Positions 26,632 to 34,698 of a stretch of 64,000 nucleotides of DNA are shown here, in pieces. The stretch comes from Leucobacter tenebrionis (GTDB taxonomy: Bacteria; Actinomycetota; Actinomycetes; Actinomycetales; Microbacteriaceae): the NCBI RefSeq assembly GCF_019884725.1, contig NZ_CP082322.1, positions 1,116,001 through 1,180,000 of the forward strand, given 5' to 3'. Under the pieces are notes generated by a model that ran no database searches, was not told the origin of the DNA, and saw only the letters and a program-made list of their open reading frames with translations. The stretch's first letter is position 1. Every line of letters starts with the position of its first letter. Position numbers and translations under genes: made by a program.

Positions 26632-26939
26632 CTTCACCAACAACAACTTCACCATCAACGGCTAGCAACAACGCCACGCCGTCTACCCGAACGCGCCGAG
26701 CGGTAGAGAACATGCTCGCGCTTGACAGGGAAGCCCTTCAGGTCGCGTTCGCTCGAACGGTGGCAGCGATGCTGCATGACGGCCCCGGCACCGCACTCGA
26801 ACGTTTCGCCTTCACCGGGGAACTGGATGCCGAGGCTCTCCTGGATGAGCTTGACCGGGTCGAGGTTCCGTTCGAGGAGGAGGCCTGGGTCGATGCGCTC
26901 GCGCGCTACGTGCTGTTCACCAGCGGAGGCCGATCATGA
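26628..26939 (+). CDS. Hypothetical ICE protein (103 aa)
   Basis: Thr/Ser/Asn-rich N-terminus, then a helical segment (ALDREALQVAFARTVAAML) and an acidic C-terminus (LLDELDRVEVPFEEEAW). ATGA overlaps link it to genes on both sides. No family recognised. Confidence 0.55.
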   Translation: MTSPTTTSPSTASNNATPSTRTRRAVENMLALDREALQVAFARTVAAMLHDGPGTALERFAFTGELDAEALLDELDRVEVPFEEEAWVDALARYVLFTSGGRS

Positions 26940-27382
26940 CCGAGCACAGCTATCCCGCACCGCCACCAGACCAGACGCCGGGCGACGAAGACGAGCGCTC
27001 CAAGGCCGCCCGCTACTACGACGAAGCCGCCACGCTCTACCGCGCGCATCTGCAGTCCGTTGAACACGCCGCAGAGCCGCTGGAGCCGCTCACCGAGTCC
27101 TGGCTCGACTTCGAGACCAGCTACGCGGGCAGTTTCGAGGGGCGCCTGGCGTTCGTCGAGCACGTCGCGGACGAGCTCGGCTGGTTCCAAATCATCCACA
27201 AGATGACCACGCACATGGGCATCCCCATAGCCGCTGTACGACTCGACCACGCGGCCATCTATGACTATCTCAGCCGCTACTTCCACATCTTCAACACCCC
27301 CGAAGGCATCCTGCACGTCTTCACCCGGGACGGCATCAAGCCGATGGCCGCCGACATCACCTGGAGAGGAGGGCGGTTGTGA
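26936..27382 (+). CDS. Hypothetical ICE protein (148 aa)
   Basis: Soluble acidic protein of unknown family; predicted helices at KAARYYDEAATLYRAHLQS and near LAFVEHVADELGWFQ. It starts with an ATGA overlap and its stop overlaps the next start. The position in an unbroken string of coupled genes from 23147 to 28245 suggests a backbone function. Confidence 0.55.
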   Translation: MTEHSYPAPPPDQTPGDEDERSKAARYYDEAATLYRAHLQSVEHAAEPLEPLTESWLDFETSYAGSFEGRLAFVEHVADELGWFQIIHKMTTHMGIPIAAVRLDHAAIYDYLSRYFHIFNTPEGILHVFTRDGIKPMAADITWRGGRL

Positions 27383-28245
27383 TGAGCGAACGACAGCTCC
27401 CGACCCCGGGGCAGGGTGAACAACTTTCTTGCTCACCCGACCGAGCAGGCATGCCTCGTCCTGTACAAGAAAGTGGAACACCCGACTGGCGACGTTACGA
27501 GGTCGCCGCGCGCCGCTTCGGTGAACTCATCGCCTCCGGCATCGCCGAGGCGATGGAGCAGAAGCGCGACGTCGATCAAGGCACCGCGCGCTGCATCGCG
27601 CACGTGCTCGGACGCGGTCTCGGCCGCGAGAGTGCGCTGGCGAACTTCGCCCGCACCGGCGAAGGCAACTACGAAGCCCTGCGCGAGGAGTACCTCAGCC
27701 TGCACAATCACGAAGAGGTCAATGCCTCGACGCAGGAACTCATCGACTGGCTCGGTGTCCACCTCATCCGCCAGAAACACCCCGATGCGAAATCTGTGCT
27801 CTACGTCGAGGCCTACCCGCCACGACTCGACAACATCCTTGTCCCCACAGGGGTCGAGGTGGGCGACTGGTACCTGCGCGTCAACGTCCCCGGCATCTAC
27901 GGCGCGAAAGACATCCAGGAGCTGACCGAGACACTCGGGGAACTCGCCGTCGACAGGGATGTAGCACTCCGCGCTTACCTCAGCCTGCCGGATACCAACG
28001 CGATGAGCGGCGACATCATGGAGGACTTCCATGACTGCTACCTCGGCGTCTTCACGACCTTCGAGGAAGCAATCCACGAACTCACGGAAGTCGACGAACG
28101 CGAACGCGACGTCTTCACCTACGCCGAGGACCGCCAACTCGTCATCGAACAGATGAACCCCGACTACGAGGCACTCCGCGAAGAAGTCGCGGACGCCTTC
28201 GACCTCGTCGAGGAGGAGGGCCGGGTCTATGTCTTCCACAAATAG
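27382..28245 (+). CDS. ArdA-like antirestriction protein
   Basis: 287-aa acidic protein. The C-terminal half (about 145-287) resembles ArdA: VEVGDWYLRVNVPGIYG, DIMEDFHDCYLGVFTTFEEA and an Asp/Glu-rich end. ArdA mimics the shape and charge of B-form DNA and blocks type I restriction enzymes during transfer. The N-terminal ~130 residues are extra and unrecognised. GTG 27379 is an alternative start. The assignment is a resemblance from motif and context rather than a firm match. Confidence 0.55.
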   Translation: MSERQLPTPGQGEQLSCSPDRAGMPRPVQESGTPDWRRYEVAARRFGELIASGIAEAMEQKRDVDQGTARCIAHVLGRGLGRESALANFARTGEGNYEALREEYLSLHNHEEVNASTQELIDWLGVHLIRQKHPDAKSVLYVEAYPPRLDNILVPTGVEVGDWYLRVNVPGIYGAKDIQELTETLGELAVDRDVALRAYLSLPDTNAMSGDIMEDFHDCYLGVFTTFEEAIHELTEVDERERDVFTYAEDRQLVIEQMNPDYEALREEVADAFDLVEEEGRVYVFHK

Positions 28246-28506
28246 CCGAGCCGTCTCCCGTCGCGATGGGGCGGTGTTCTCGGAGGGCAGACGGAAAGCG
28301 ATGCGGAATAGTCAACAACGGCAAAATACCTGGTCAAGCGAGGTAAAATGGGAAGGTAAACGGAGACCGCAGCCGATGGCAATTCATGCTTCGGGCTTGC
28401 GCCCCGGCCCGATCAATATCGGGGCGCCGCTCCCACAACACCACTCTCTCAAGCCGCGACACACCACTCGCGTCGGAGAGCTGCTCTCACTGGAAGGAGG
28501 GCAGCC
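28246..28506. other. Intergenic region before serine recombinase
   Basis: 261 bases. A locally AT-richer stretch (about 28305-28360) may contain the recombinase promoter, but no good -35/-10 pair was found. A GAAGGAGGG ribosome site immediately precedes ATG 28507. Confidence 0.35.
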
Positions 28507-30459
28507 ATGAGCCTGCCTGATACCGACCTCGCACCGTTCGCCTTCGACGGGATACCGCCCGCACTCGCCCCGGTCGAGAAGGAGGACGACGCCCGCACCG
28601 ATGAGGGCACGGTCTCGTCGCTGCCGACCGGAGCGGTCGACGCACCACCCGGCAGTCGGGCCGTGATCTACCTGCGCGTGTCATCCAAGGGGCAGGTGAA
28701 CACCGACTACGACCCTGAAGGCATCTCCATCCCCGCGCAGCGCATCTCCTGCCAGCGCAAGGCCGAAGCGCTCGGGCTGACGATTGTGCACGAGTACATC
28801 GAGCCCGGCCGGTCAGCCACCGAAATGACCAAGCGGGTTGCGTTCCAGGAGATGTTAGAGCGCATCCGCCGCGACCGCGACGTGGACTACGTCATCGTCT
28901 ACAAGCTCTCCCGCTTCGCCCGTAACCGCACCGACGACGCGATCGTCATGGCCGATCTGCAAAAACGCGGAGTCACCCTGATCTCCGCGACCGAGCAGAT
29001 CGACGCCACCCCGGTCGGGCAGCTCATGCACGGCATCCTCGCCGCGTTCAACGAGTACCGCTCCCGTGAGGACGGTGCCGATATCGCCTACAAGATGGGC
29101 CAGAAGGCCAAGAACGGCGGCACCCTTGGCCGCGCGCCCATCGGGTACCTCAACGTCACCGAGAACATCGACGGGCGGAAGATCAACACCGTCCACGTCG
29201 ACCCCGAACGCGCACCGTTCGTGAAACTCGCGTTCGAGCTGTACGCCGCACGCGACAAAACGTTCCAGGACATCGCAGAAGAACTCACCGACCGAGGGCT
29301 GCGCACCCGGGCCACCCAGCGACGTCCGGCCGGGCCGATCTCCGACTCGAAGATCCAACAAATGCTCCGCGACCGCTACTACCTGGGAGAAGTCCGCTAC
29401 AAAGGCGAGACCTACCCCGGCAGGCACGAACCGCTCATCTCCGAGGAGCTGTTCAACCAGGTACAGCAGCTCATGGACGAACGCGGCTACGCCCGCGAAC
29501 GCCGCAAGCGCCACGACCACTACCTCAAGGGCACCATCTGGTGCGGGCAGTGCCGCCTCGAACAGCACGTCAACCGACGCATGATCCTCATGCGCAGCAC
29601 CGGCAGGCACGGCAACGCCGACTACGGCTACTTCTTCTGCCGCGGCGTGCAAGACCACCTCTGCGACGCCCCATACTCCTCAATCGACCGCGTCGAAGAC
29701 GCCGTCGCCGAGCACTACAAGACCATCCGGCTCAGCCCCGCGTTCGTCGCCGCCGTGCGCAACCACATCGAAAGCGCCCTGAACGACCAGGTCGCCGCGC
29801 AGCAACTGCTCCGCAAGAACCTCGAAGACCAGCTCGCACAGCTCACCGTCAAAGAAGACAACCTCCTCGACCTCGCCGCCGACGGCTCGCTCCCGCAAGA
29901 ACGCATCCGCCAGCGCCTCCGCGAGATCGCCCGCGACCGGCAACGCGTCACCGAACAACTCAGCCAAGTCCACGGCGGCCTCTCCAGCGGCAGAGCGTTC
30001 CTCGACGCGCACCTCGATCTGCTCGAGAACCCCTACGAGCTGTACCTCCACGCCAGCGAAGCCACCCGCCGCAAACTCAACCAGGCCATCTTCGCCCACG
30101 TCTACATCGCCCACGACGAAGTCGTTGGTGACGACATCCGCTCACCGCTACGGGAGCTCCTCGCCGCCGAACGCGGCTGGGAAGCCCTCACAGCAGGCGC
30201 GACGCCCGAGGAGGCCCGTACCGCCACACAAGCCGCGACAGCGCGCCACAGCGGACCAGAAACGCCAAACGCCGCCCCGAAGGGCGGCCTGGCCGAAATA
30301 ACGAACCTCTGGCTCGACCTGCCTAGCGGCGTTTACGAGGACGCCGATTGCAGTAAGCCTCTTATGGTGGATCTGAGGGGAATCGAACCCCTGACCTTCT
30401 CATTGCGAACGAGACGCGCTACCAACTGCGCCACAGACCCTGACAGCGATCTACTCTAG
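28507..30459 (+). CDS. Large serine recombinase (element integrase)
   Basis: 650-aa large serine recombinase. The resolvase domain starts near 51 (AVIYLRVSSKGQ, catalytic Ser near 59), with VYKLSRFARN near 133. The recombinase domain (about 230-330) contains LRDRYYLGEVRYKG; a zinc-ribbon segment has IWCGQCRLEQ and later FFCRG near 378; a coiled coil follows (about 420-500). It catalyses site-specific integration/excision. The last ~25 codons (from about 30365) run antisense through tRNA-Ala(CGC), so the frame's natural end was replaced at the integration junction. An N-terminal ~50-residue Asp/Pro-rich extension precedes the catalytic domain. Confidence 0.92.
   Translation: MSLPDTDLAPFAFDGIPPALAPVEKEDDARTDEGTVSSLPTGAVDAPPGSRAVIYLRVSSKGQVNTDYDPEGISIPAQRISCQRKAEALGLTIVHEYIEPGRSATEMTKRVAFQEMLERIRRDRDVDYVIVYKLSRFARNRTDDAIVMADLQKRGVTLISATEQIDATPVGQLMHGILAAFNEYRSREDGADIAYKMGQKAKNGGTLGRAPIGYLNVTENIDGRKINTVHVDPERAPFVKLAFELYAARDKTFQDIAEELTDRGLRTRATQRRPAGPISDSKIQQMLRDRYYLGEVRYKGETYPGRHEPLISEELFNQVQQLMDERGYARERRKRHDHYLKGTIWCGQCRLEQHVNRRMILMRSTGRHGNADYGYFFCRGVQDHLCDAPYSSIDRVEDAVAEHYKTIRLSPAFVAAVRNHIESALNDQVAAQQLLRKNLEDQLAQLTVKEDNLLDLAADGSLPQERIRQRLREIARDRQRVTEQLSQVHGGLSSGRAFLDAHLDLLENPYELYLHASEATRRKLNQAIFAHVYIAHDEVVGDDIRSPLRELLAAERGWEALTAGATPEEARTATQAATARHSGPETPNAAPKGGLAEITNLWLDLPSGVYEDADCSKPLMVDLRGIEPLTFSLRTRRATNCATDPDSDLL
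30365..30440 (-). tRNA. tRNA-Ala (anticodon CGC)
   Basis: Folds as a full cloverleaf on the minus strand: acceptor GGGTCTG/CAGATCC (one G-U), D arm with GTTGGTA loop, anticodon stem TCTCG/TGAGA with loop TTCGCAA (anticodon CGC, reading GCG), T arm AGGGG/CCCCT with TTCGATT, discriminator A and an encoded CCA. Length is 76 with CCA. Its 3' end faces the mobile element at the left and is the integration site. Confidence 0.93.
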
Positions 30460-30606
30460 CAGCCGCACCGCCCGGAAGTGAAATCGACGGCCCACGCCCA
30501 TTCCGGGGAGGAGATCCTGTTCTGTGCGGGCGCTTCTCCGTGGTTACTCCCGCTTGGACGGGGATCTCCTGCCTGGAGGGCGCTCGGATGAGCACCCGCG
30601 ACCGCC

Positions 30607-31710
30607 TCAGCCGGCGTTGCGGCGGCGACGCAGGGCCGCGTCGAGGTCGGGCAACCCGCTGCTCGTATCGCCGATCACACCCATCTGCCGCAGGCGTTCG
30701 CGGGCGGCGTTCTCCTGCGCGCTCACGGCGGCGCCGGGCGCGCGGCGTGCGGCACGGCGGGCGTCTCCGGCTTCCCGCGCGTTCGCGGGTGCCGCGGGCC
30801 TGGCGGGGATCGGAGCATTCGAAGGCCGGTCGGCCGGCGTTCCGGCTGCGCGACTCGGGTCGGAGGCGGGGTCCGCAGCCTTGGCTGCCCCGGCGCGCGC
30901 GGCCCCGACCTGCGCTCGGGCCTCCCGCAGCAGGATCGAGTCGGTCTGGTTCTCGCGCGCGACGGGACGCTCGGCGCGCGCGCGAGCCATGGCGCGGGCC
31001 CGATCGATCCGTTCGGCAGCCGCGCGCTGGGCGGCGGCGTGGGCCTCTGCCGTGCGCTCGGTCTCCCCCGTCGCGATCGGCTCGTCCTCGACCGGGACGG
31101 CGGCGACGGGCCGCTCCTGCATCGCGACGCGCTCGGCCTCGATCGAGCGTACGCGCACGCGGCCCGGCGCGAGCAGCACGAGGGCACCCATCGAGGTGAC
31201 GAACACCAGCACGCTCCAGCCGAGGAGCGCCGGCCCGCTTCCGGCGACGGCGAAGCCCGCGCCCACGAGCGCGCCGACCAGCCCGAGCAGTGCGCCGAGC
31301 GCCGAGAGCGCGCGAACACGGCGCGCCACGGGCCTGCGCAGCTTGGCCGCGCGCTGAGCTGCGGCCTGCTTGCGACGCATCTGCTGGGCGCGGATCTCGG
31401 CGCGCACCTGCTCGGCCCGCGCCTCGGCGAGCTGCGCCTCGCGTTCGGCTTCCTGCCGCTTCTGCGCGGTGCGCAGCAGCTTCTCCTGTGCCAGAGCCTC
31501 GCGCGCGGTCGCTTCGATACGCATTTCCTGGGGCACCTCCGTCGTCTCGGCCAGCACACGCAGGGTGCGCTGCAGCCTCGCGGCATTCCGCTCGGCCGCG
31601 CGGAACTCCCTGCGGCGGATCCACGCGGGCACCAGCACGGCTGCCCAGAGCAGCGCCGCCACCACGAAGATCACGCCGCCTCCGAGTACTCCGCCGCCAG
31701 TCATGGGCAT
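30607..31710 (-). CDS. SepX/GlpR-like divisome membrane protein
   Basis: 367-aa membrane protein. An N-terminal helix (about 12-28) ends in VPAWIRRREF, the WxRRR-type start of SepX/GlpR. A basic coiled-coil region (about 30-130) leads to two more helices (about 135-155 and 160-180), then a long Ala/Arg-rich tail. SepX helps FtsZ-ring function in Streptomyces and GlpR in corynebacteria acts at the septum. The order galU, rimJ-like, sepX-like on one strand matches actinobacterial synteny. Function is inferred from that and the topology. Confidence 0.65.
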   Translation of the reverse strand: MPMTGGGVLGGGVIFVVAALLWAAVLVPAWIRRREFRAAERNAARLQRTLRVLAETTEVPQEMRIEATAREALAQEKLLRTAQKRQEAEREAQLAEARAEQVRAEIRAQQMRRKQAAAQRAAKLRRPVARRVRALSALGALLGLVGALVGAGFAVAGSGPALLGWSVLVFVTSMGALVLLAPGRVRVRSIEAERVAMQERPVAAVPVEDEPIATGETERTAEAHAAAQRAAAERIDRARAMARARAERPVARENQTDSILLREARAQVGAARAGAAKAADPASDPSRAAGTPADRPSNAPIPARPAAPANAREAGDARRAARRAPGAAVSAQENAARERLRQMGVIGDTSSGLPDLDAALRRRRNAG

Positions 31711-31733
31711 CACTGTACGGCCTCGACGCGCGC

Positions 31734-32357
31734 CTACGCTCCCGGCACGCCGCGATCTCGCAAGCGGGCGAGCATCCCGGCGCCGGCTTCTTCACGCGTT
31801 ACGACATAGCACTCGTGATCCCGCCACGCACCGTCGATGTGGATGTACGATTCCCGCTTGCCCTCGTAGCGCAGTCCGAGCTTCTCGACCACGCGCAGGG
31901 AGGCGGCGTTCTCGGGGCGGATGCAGATCTCCACGCGGTGCAGCCCGAGTTCCGCGAACAGGTAGTCGATGGCCAGAGCGACTGCCACCGGCGTCACGCC
32001 CTGTCCGGCCACGTGCTCGGATACCCAGTACCCGATCTGCGCCGACTGCAGCGCTCCGCCGCTCAACTCCGAGACGCTCAGCTGCCCCACGACCTCGCCG
32101 TCGAGCATCACGACGAAGGGCACCCCCGACCCCGCCCGCAGTTGCCGGCGCAGGGCTTTCACCGTCGGCTTCATCGAGACGCTTCCCGGCGTCACGCTCC
32201 TACCCGACGGATGCGTCGCCTCCCAGCGCTGCAGCCACCCCCGGTTTCTGGAGAGCAGAGCGCGCAGCGGATCGGCGTCGCGGCCGCGGATGACCCGCAG
32301 CTCGACGCGACCGGCGCGCAGCGGCGCGGGCTCCTCGATCGGGCGGCCGAGGGGCAT
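31734..32357 (-). CDS. GNAT N-acetyltransferase, RimJ/RimL type
   Basis: 207-aa acetyltransferase. The GNAT core is seen in IGYWVSEHVAGQGVTPVAVA near 107-126 (acetyl-CoA loop) and NAASLRVVEKLGLRYEGK near 153-170, the order typical of RimJ-type protein N-alanine acetyltransferases that acetylate ribosomal protein S5. It starts three bases after galU ends, so the two are co-transcribed. The true substrate may differ because this family is broad. Confidence 0.82.
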   Translation of the reverse strand: MPLGRPIEEPAPLRAGRVELRVIRGRDADPLRALLSRNRGWLQRWEATHPSGRSVTPGSVSMKPTVKALRRQLRAGSGVPFVVMLDGEVVGQLSVSELSGGALQSAQIGYWVSEHVAGQGVTPVAVALAIDYLFAELGLHRVEICIRPENAASLRVVEKLGLRYEGKRESYIHIDGAWRDHECYVVTREEAGAGMLARLRDRGVPGA

Positions 32358-32360
32358 GCC

Positions 32361-33287
32361 TCAGCCGTCGGAGCGGCGCGCGCGCAGTTGCTCGGCGAAG
32401 TCGATGATCCAGTCGGAGATCTCCTCGCCCAGCTCGTCGTGATCCACTCCGAGCAGCACGTTCGCCTTGATCCAGTCGGCGCGATCGCCGGTGTCGTAGC
32501 GGCGGCCGCGGAACACGACGCCGTACACGGGGCCGTCTCCCTTGCCCTCCGCGAGCTGGTTGAGCGCGTCGGTGAGCTGGATCTCGCCGCCCCGGCCGGG
32601 CTCGAGGTCGTCGAGAATGTCGAAGATCTCGGGCCGCAGCACGTACCGCCCGATCACCGCGAGGTTGGACGGGGCCTCCTCGGCCGACGGCTTCTCCACG
32701 AGCCCGGTCACCCGCACCACGTCGGGATCGTCGGTCGGTTCGACCGCCGCGCAGCCGTACAGGTGGATCGACTCCTGCGGCACCTCCATGAGCGCGATGA
32801 CGGTCGCCCCCCTGGCGTCGTGCTCGGCGATCATGCGATCGAGCAGCGGATCGCGGTCGTCGATGAGGTCGTCGCCGAGCAGCACGGCGAACGATTCGTC
32901 GCCGACATGGCGGCGAGCGCACGCGACGGCGTGACCGAGGCCCGCCGGCTTGCCCTGGCGCAGCAGGTGCACCTCGGCAAGATTGCTCGACTCGCGCACC
33001 TTCGCGAGCTTGCCCTCGTCGCCCTTCCTCTCGAGCGCGTACTCGAGCTCGGGAACGCTGTCGAAGTGATTCGAGATATTCGACTTGTTGCGCCCGGTGA
33101 TGATGAGCACGTCGCTCAGGCCGGCCGAGGCGGCCTCCTCGACGACGTACTGGATCGCCGGCTTGTCTACGATCGGCAGCATCTCCTTCGGCATCGCCTT
33201 CGTGGCGGGGAGAAAGCGCGTGCCGAGACCGGCCGCGGGGATGACCGCCTTGGCCACCGAACTACGAACGGGCTGAGTGTCTGTCAT
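32361..33287 (-). CDS. galU: UTP--glucose-1-phosphate uridylyltransferase
   Basis: 308-aa nucleotidyltransferase that makes UDP-glucose from UTP and glucose-1-phosphate. PAAGLGTRFLPATKAMPKEM (residues 17-36) is the G-x-G-T-R nucleotide loop with the catalytic Lys; LGDDLIDD near 137 and GRGGEIQLTDAL near 225 are typical. ATG 33287 sits before the conserved start; the frame continues upstream but is non-homologous. UDP-glucose supplies cell-envelope polysaccharide and trehalose synthesis. Confidence 0.93.
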   Translation of the reverse strand: MTDTQPVRSSVAKAVIPAAGLGTRFLPATKAMPKEMLPIVDKPAIQYVVEEAASAGLSDVLIITGRNKSNISNHFDSVPELEYALERKGDEGKLAKVRESSNLAEVHLLRQGKPAGLGHAVACARRHVGDESFAVLLGDDLIDDRDPLLDRMIAEHDARGATVIALMEVPQESIHLYGCAAVEPTDDPDVVRVTGLVEKPSAEEAPSNLAVIGRYVLRPEIFDILDDLEPGRGGEIQLTDALNQLAEGKGDGPVYGVVFRGRRYDTGDRADWIKANVLLGVDHDELGEEISDWIIDFAEQLRARRSDG

Positions 33288-33357
33288 GGCGACCAGCCTA
33301 GTCTGCGTCGTGTGCGCCTCCAAGCTGCTCGGACCGGTTCGTCGTAGGCTGTCTCGC

Positions 33358-33996
33358 ATGGAGAGCGGGCGCGACGAGGGCTGGATCGAGGCGCCGCCCG
33401 CGGTCGACGCCTCCCCGGAGGGCGTCGCTGCGCTGAAGCGGCACTTGCGCGACGAGGTGCGCAGCAGGCGCGCGGCGATGAGCGACAAGGAGCGGCGCGC
33501 GGCGGCGGTCGCGCTCACCGAGCGGCTGATCTCACTGGTTCGGGATCGTGGCGCGGAGTCCGTCTCCTGCTACGCGTCGCTGCTCGGGGAGCCCGACACC
33601 TCGGCGTTCCTGACCTGGGCGCATCGCACGGGCGTCGAGGTGCTGCTGCCGATCTCGCTGCCGGGGAGCAGGCTCGCGTGGAGGCGCTTCGACGGCGAGC
33701 AGATGGTACCGGGAAGGCACGGCATACCCGAGCCGGGGGGCGAACTCGTGCCGGTCTCCGCGATCGCGTCGGTCGACCTCATGCTGGTACCGGCCTGCGC
33801 CGTCGATCTGCGGGGCACGCGCCTGGGATGGGGGCTGGGCTACTTCGATCGGATGCTCTCCGCGGCGGATCGGCTGCCGCCCGTCTTCGCCGTCGTGCAC
33901 GATCGCGACGTACTGCCCGAGCTGCCGCGCGAGCCTCATGATGTGCCGGTCGACGGGGTGGTCACGCCCTCCGCGATCCGTACCTTCTCCCGGTGA
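33358..33996 (+). CDS. 5-formyltetrahydrofolate cyclo-ligase
   Basis: 212-aa enzyme converting 5-formyl-THF to 5,10-methenyl-THF with ATP. KRHLRDEVRSRRAAMS at the start gives the Lys/Arg ATP-binding helix, and GTRLGWGLGYFDRML near 157 is the GxGxGYYDR family motif. ATG 33358 is divergent from galU with 70 bases between. Length is near the usual 190-210. Confidence 0.9.
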   Translation: MESGRDEGWIEAPPAVDASPEGVAALKRHLRDEVRSRRAAMSDKERRAAAVALTERLISLVRDRGAESVSCYASLLGEPDTSAFLTWAHRTGVEVLLPISLPGSRLAWRRFDGEQMVPGRHGIPEPGGELVPVSAIASVDLMLVPACAVDLRGTRLGWGLGYFDRMLSAADRLPPVFAVVHDRDVLPELPREPHDVPVDGVVTPSAIRTFSR

Positions 33997-34013
33997 CTCG
34001 CGGCGCTGGCGGA

Positions 34014-34104
34014 GATTCTGCGACTCCCCCATCGCGCAGAATGACGGAGAGGCGCGGCACAGTCGCGGATTCTGCGGCTCCTCCATCGCGCAGGGTGACG
34101 GAGA
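34014..34104. repeat. Two copies of a 37-bp REP-like repeat
   Basis: Copies at 34014-34050 and 34068-34104 share GATTCTGCG, TCCATCGCGCAG and TGACGGAGA with five differences. The first contains ATTCTGCG and CGCAGAAT as perfect 8-bp inverted arms. They lie between the cyclo-ligase and fmdB-like genes and look like a dispersed palindromic element. Confidence 0.7.
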
Positions 34105-34140
34105 AGTGGGTCACCCGCGCGAGCGGTAGAATCTTGTCTC

Positions 34141-34419
34141 GTGCCTACCTATGCTTACCGCTGTGCCGCCTGCGAGCACGCGTTCGACATCTACCAGTCC
34201 TTCTCCGACGATGCGCTGACCGAGTGCCCGGAGTGCGGCGGCAAGCTGCGCAAGGTGTTCGGTTCGCTGGGCGTCACCTTCAACGGATCGGGCTTCTACC
34301 GCACCGACTCGCGCTCGGGCGGCTCCGGTTCGAAGCCCTCGGGTGATTCGGGATCGGGATCCGCGTCCTCGAGCAGTTCCTCGTCTTCCGCGCCGTCGAA
34401 GTCCCCAGCGGCCTCCTGA
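34141..34419 (+). CDS. FmdB-family zinc-ribbon protein
   Basis: 92-aa protein with the FmdB zinc ribbon: PTYAYRCAACEHAFDIYQSF then LTECPECGGKLRKVF, two CxxC pairs. The tail after about 62 is Gly/Ser-rich and disordered. FmdB proteins are thought to regulate or bind nucleic acid; function unknown. GTG 34141 is the only start that keeps the conserved first residues. Confidence 0.88.
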   Translation: MPTYAYRCAACEHAFDIYQSFSDDALTECPECGGKLRKVFGSLGVTFNGSGFYRTDSRSGGSGSKPSGDSGSGSASSSSSSSSAPSKSPAAS

Positions 34420-34443
34420 CCCCGCGTTCCCCGTTCCGGGAGC

Positions 34444-34698
34444 TCACCCCCAGTGAGGCGGGCGATCACCGAGCAGGCGGTCGTCGTTCTCGGCCTCTGA
34501 GCGCCTCTCGACGGGCGGGTCGTAGGGTTCGGGATCGCTGCCCGCGGGAGCGGGCAGGCTCGCCCGACGCGGCCTGCGCGGAACACGCGCCCGACGTTCG
34601 GCACCGTCGCTAATCCGCTCACCCGCACGCGCACCGGAACCCTCACCCCGGGCGCCCGGGAGCGATCCCGAACTGCCCGACGGGGCCTCCCCGGTCAC
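34444..34698 (-). CDS. Small hypothetical protein coupled to helicase-like gene (84 aa)
   Basis: GTG 34698 overlaps the stop of the helicase-like gene (GTGA). The protein is Arg/Gly/Pro-rich, then ends NDDRLLGDRPPHWG, a tail that resembles small Microbacteriaceae proteins ending in (D/K)PPHW. Probably real because of the overlap and this ending; no function known. The same frame is open far upstream, but only as a shadow of the helicase-like gene. Confidence 0.55.
   Translation of the reverse strand: MTGEAPSGSSGSLPGARGEGSGARAGERISDGAERRARVPRRPRRASLPAPAGSDPEPYDPPVERRSEAENDDRLLGDRPPHWG

Larger units (their letters stand above)
1..30375. mobile_element. Integrative element (ICE-like) in tRNA-Ala, left end outside window
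   Basis: The segment carries genes typical of integrative conjugative or mobilisable elements of actinobacteria: coupling ATPase, replication-relaxation protein, ArdA-like antirestriction protein, SprT-like protease and a large serine recombinase at its right edge. The recombinase frame runs into the 3' end of tRNA-Ala(CGC), which marks the right junction. No second copy of the tRNA 3' end was seen to the left, so the left junction should lie before base 1. That the defence operon at 192-13986 belongs to the same element is an inference from continuity. No relaxase or mating-pore genes are visible. Confidence 0.6.

Noticed and set aside
28246-28506. Promoter in front of the serine recombinase
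   Set aside because: TAAAAT at 28344 lacks a -35 at a proper distance; not supported.
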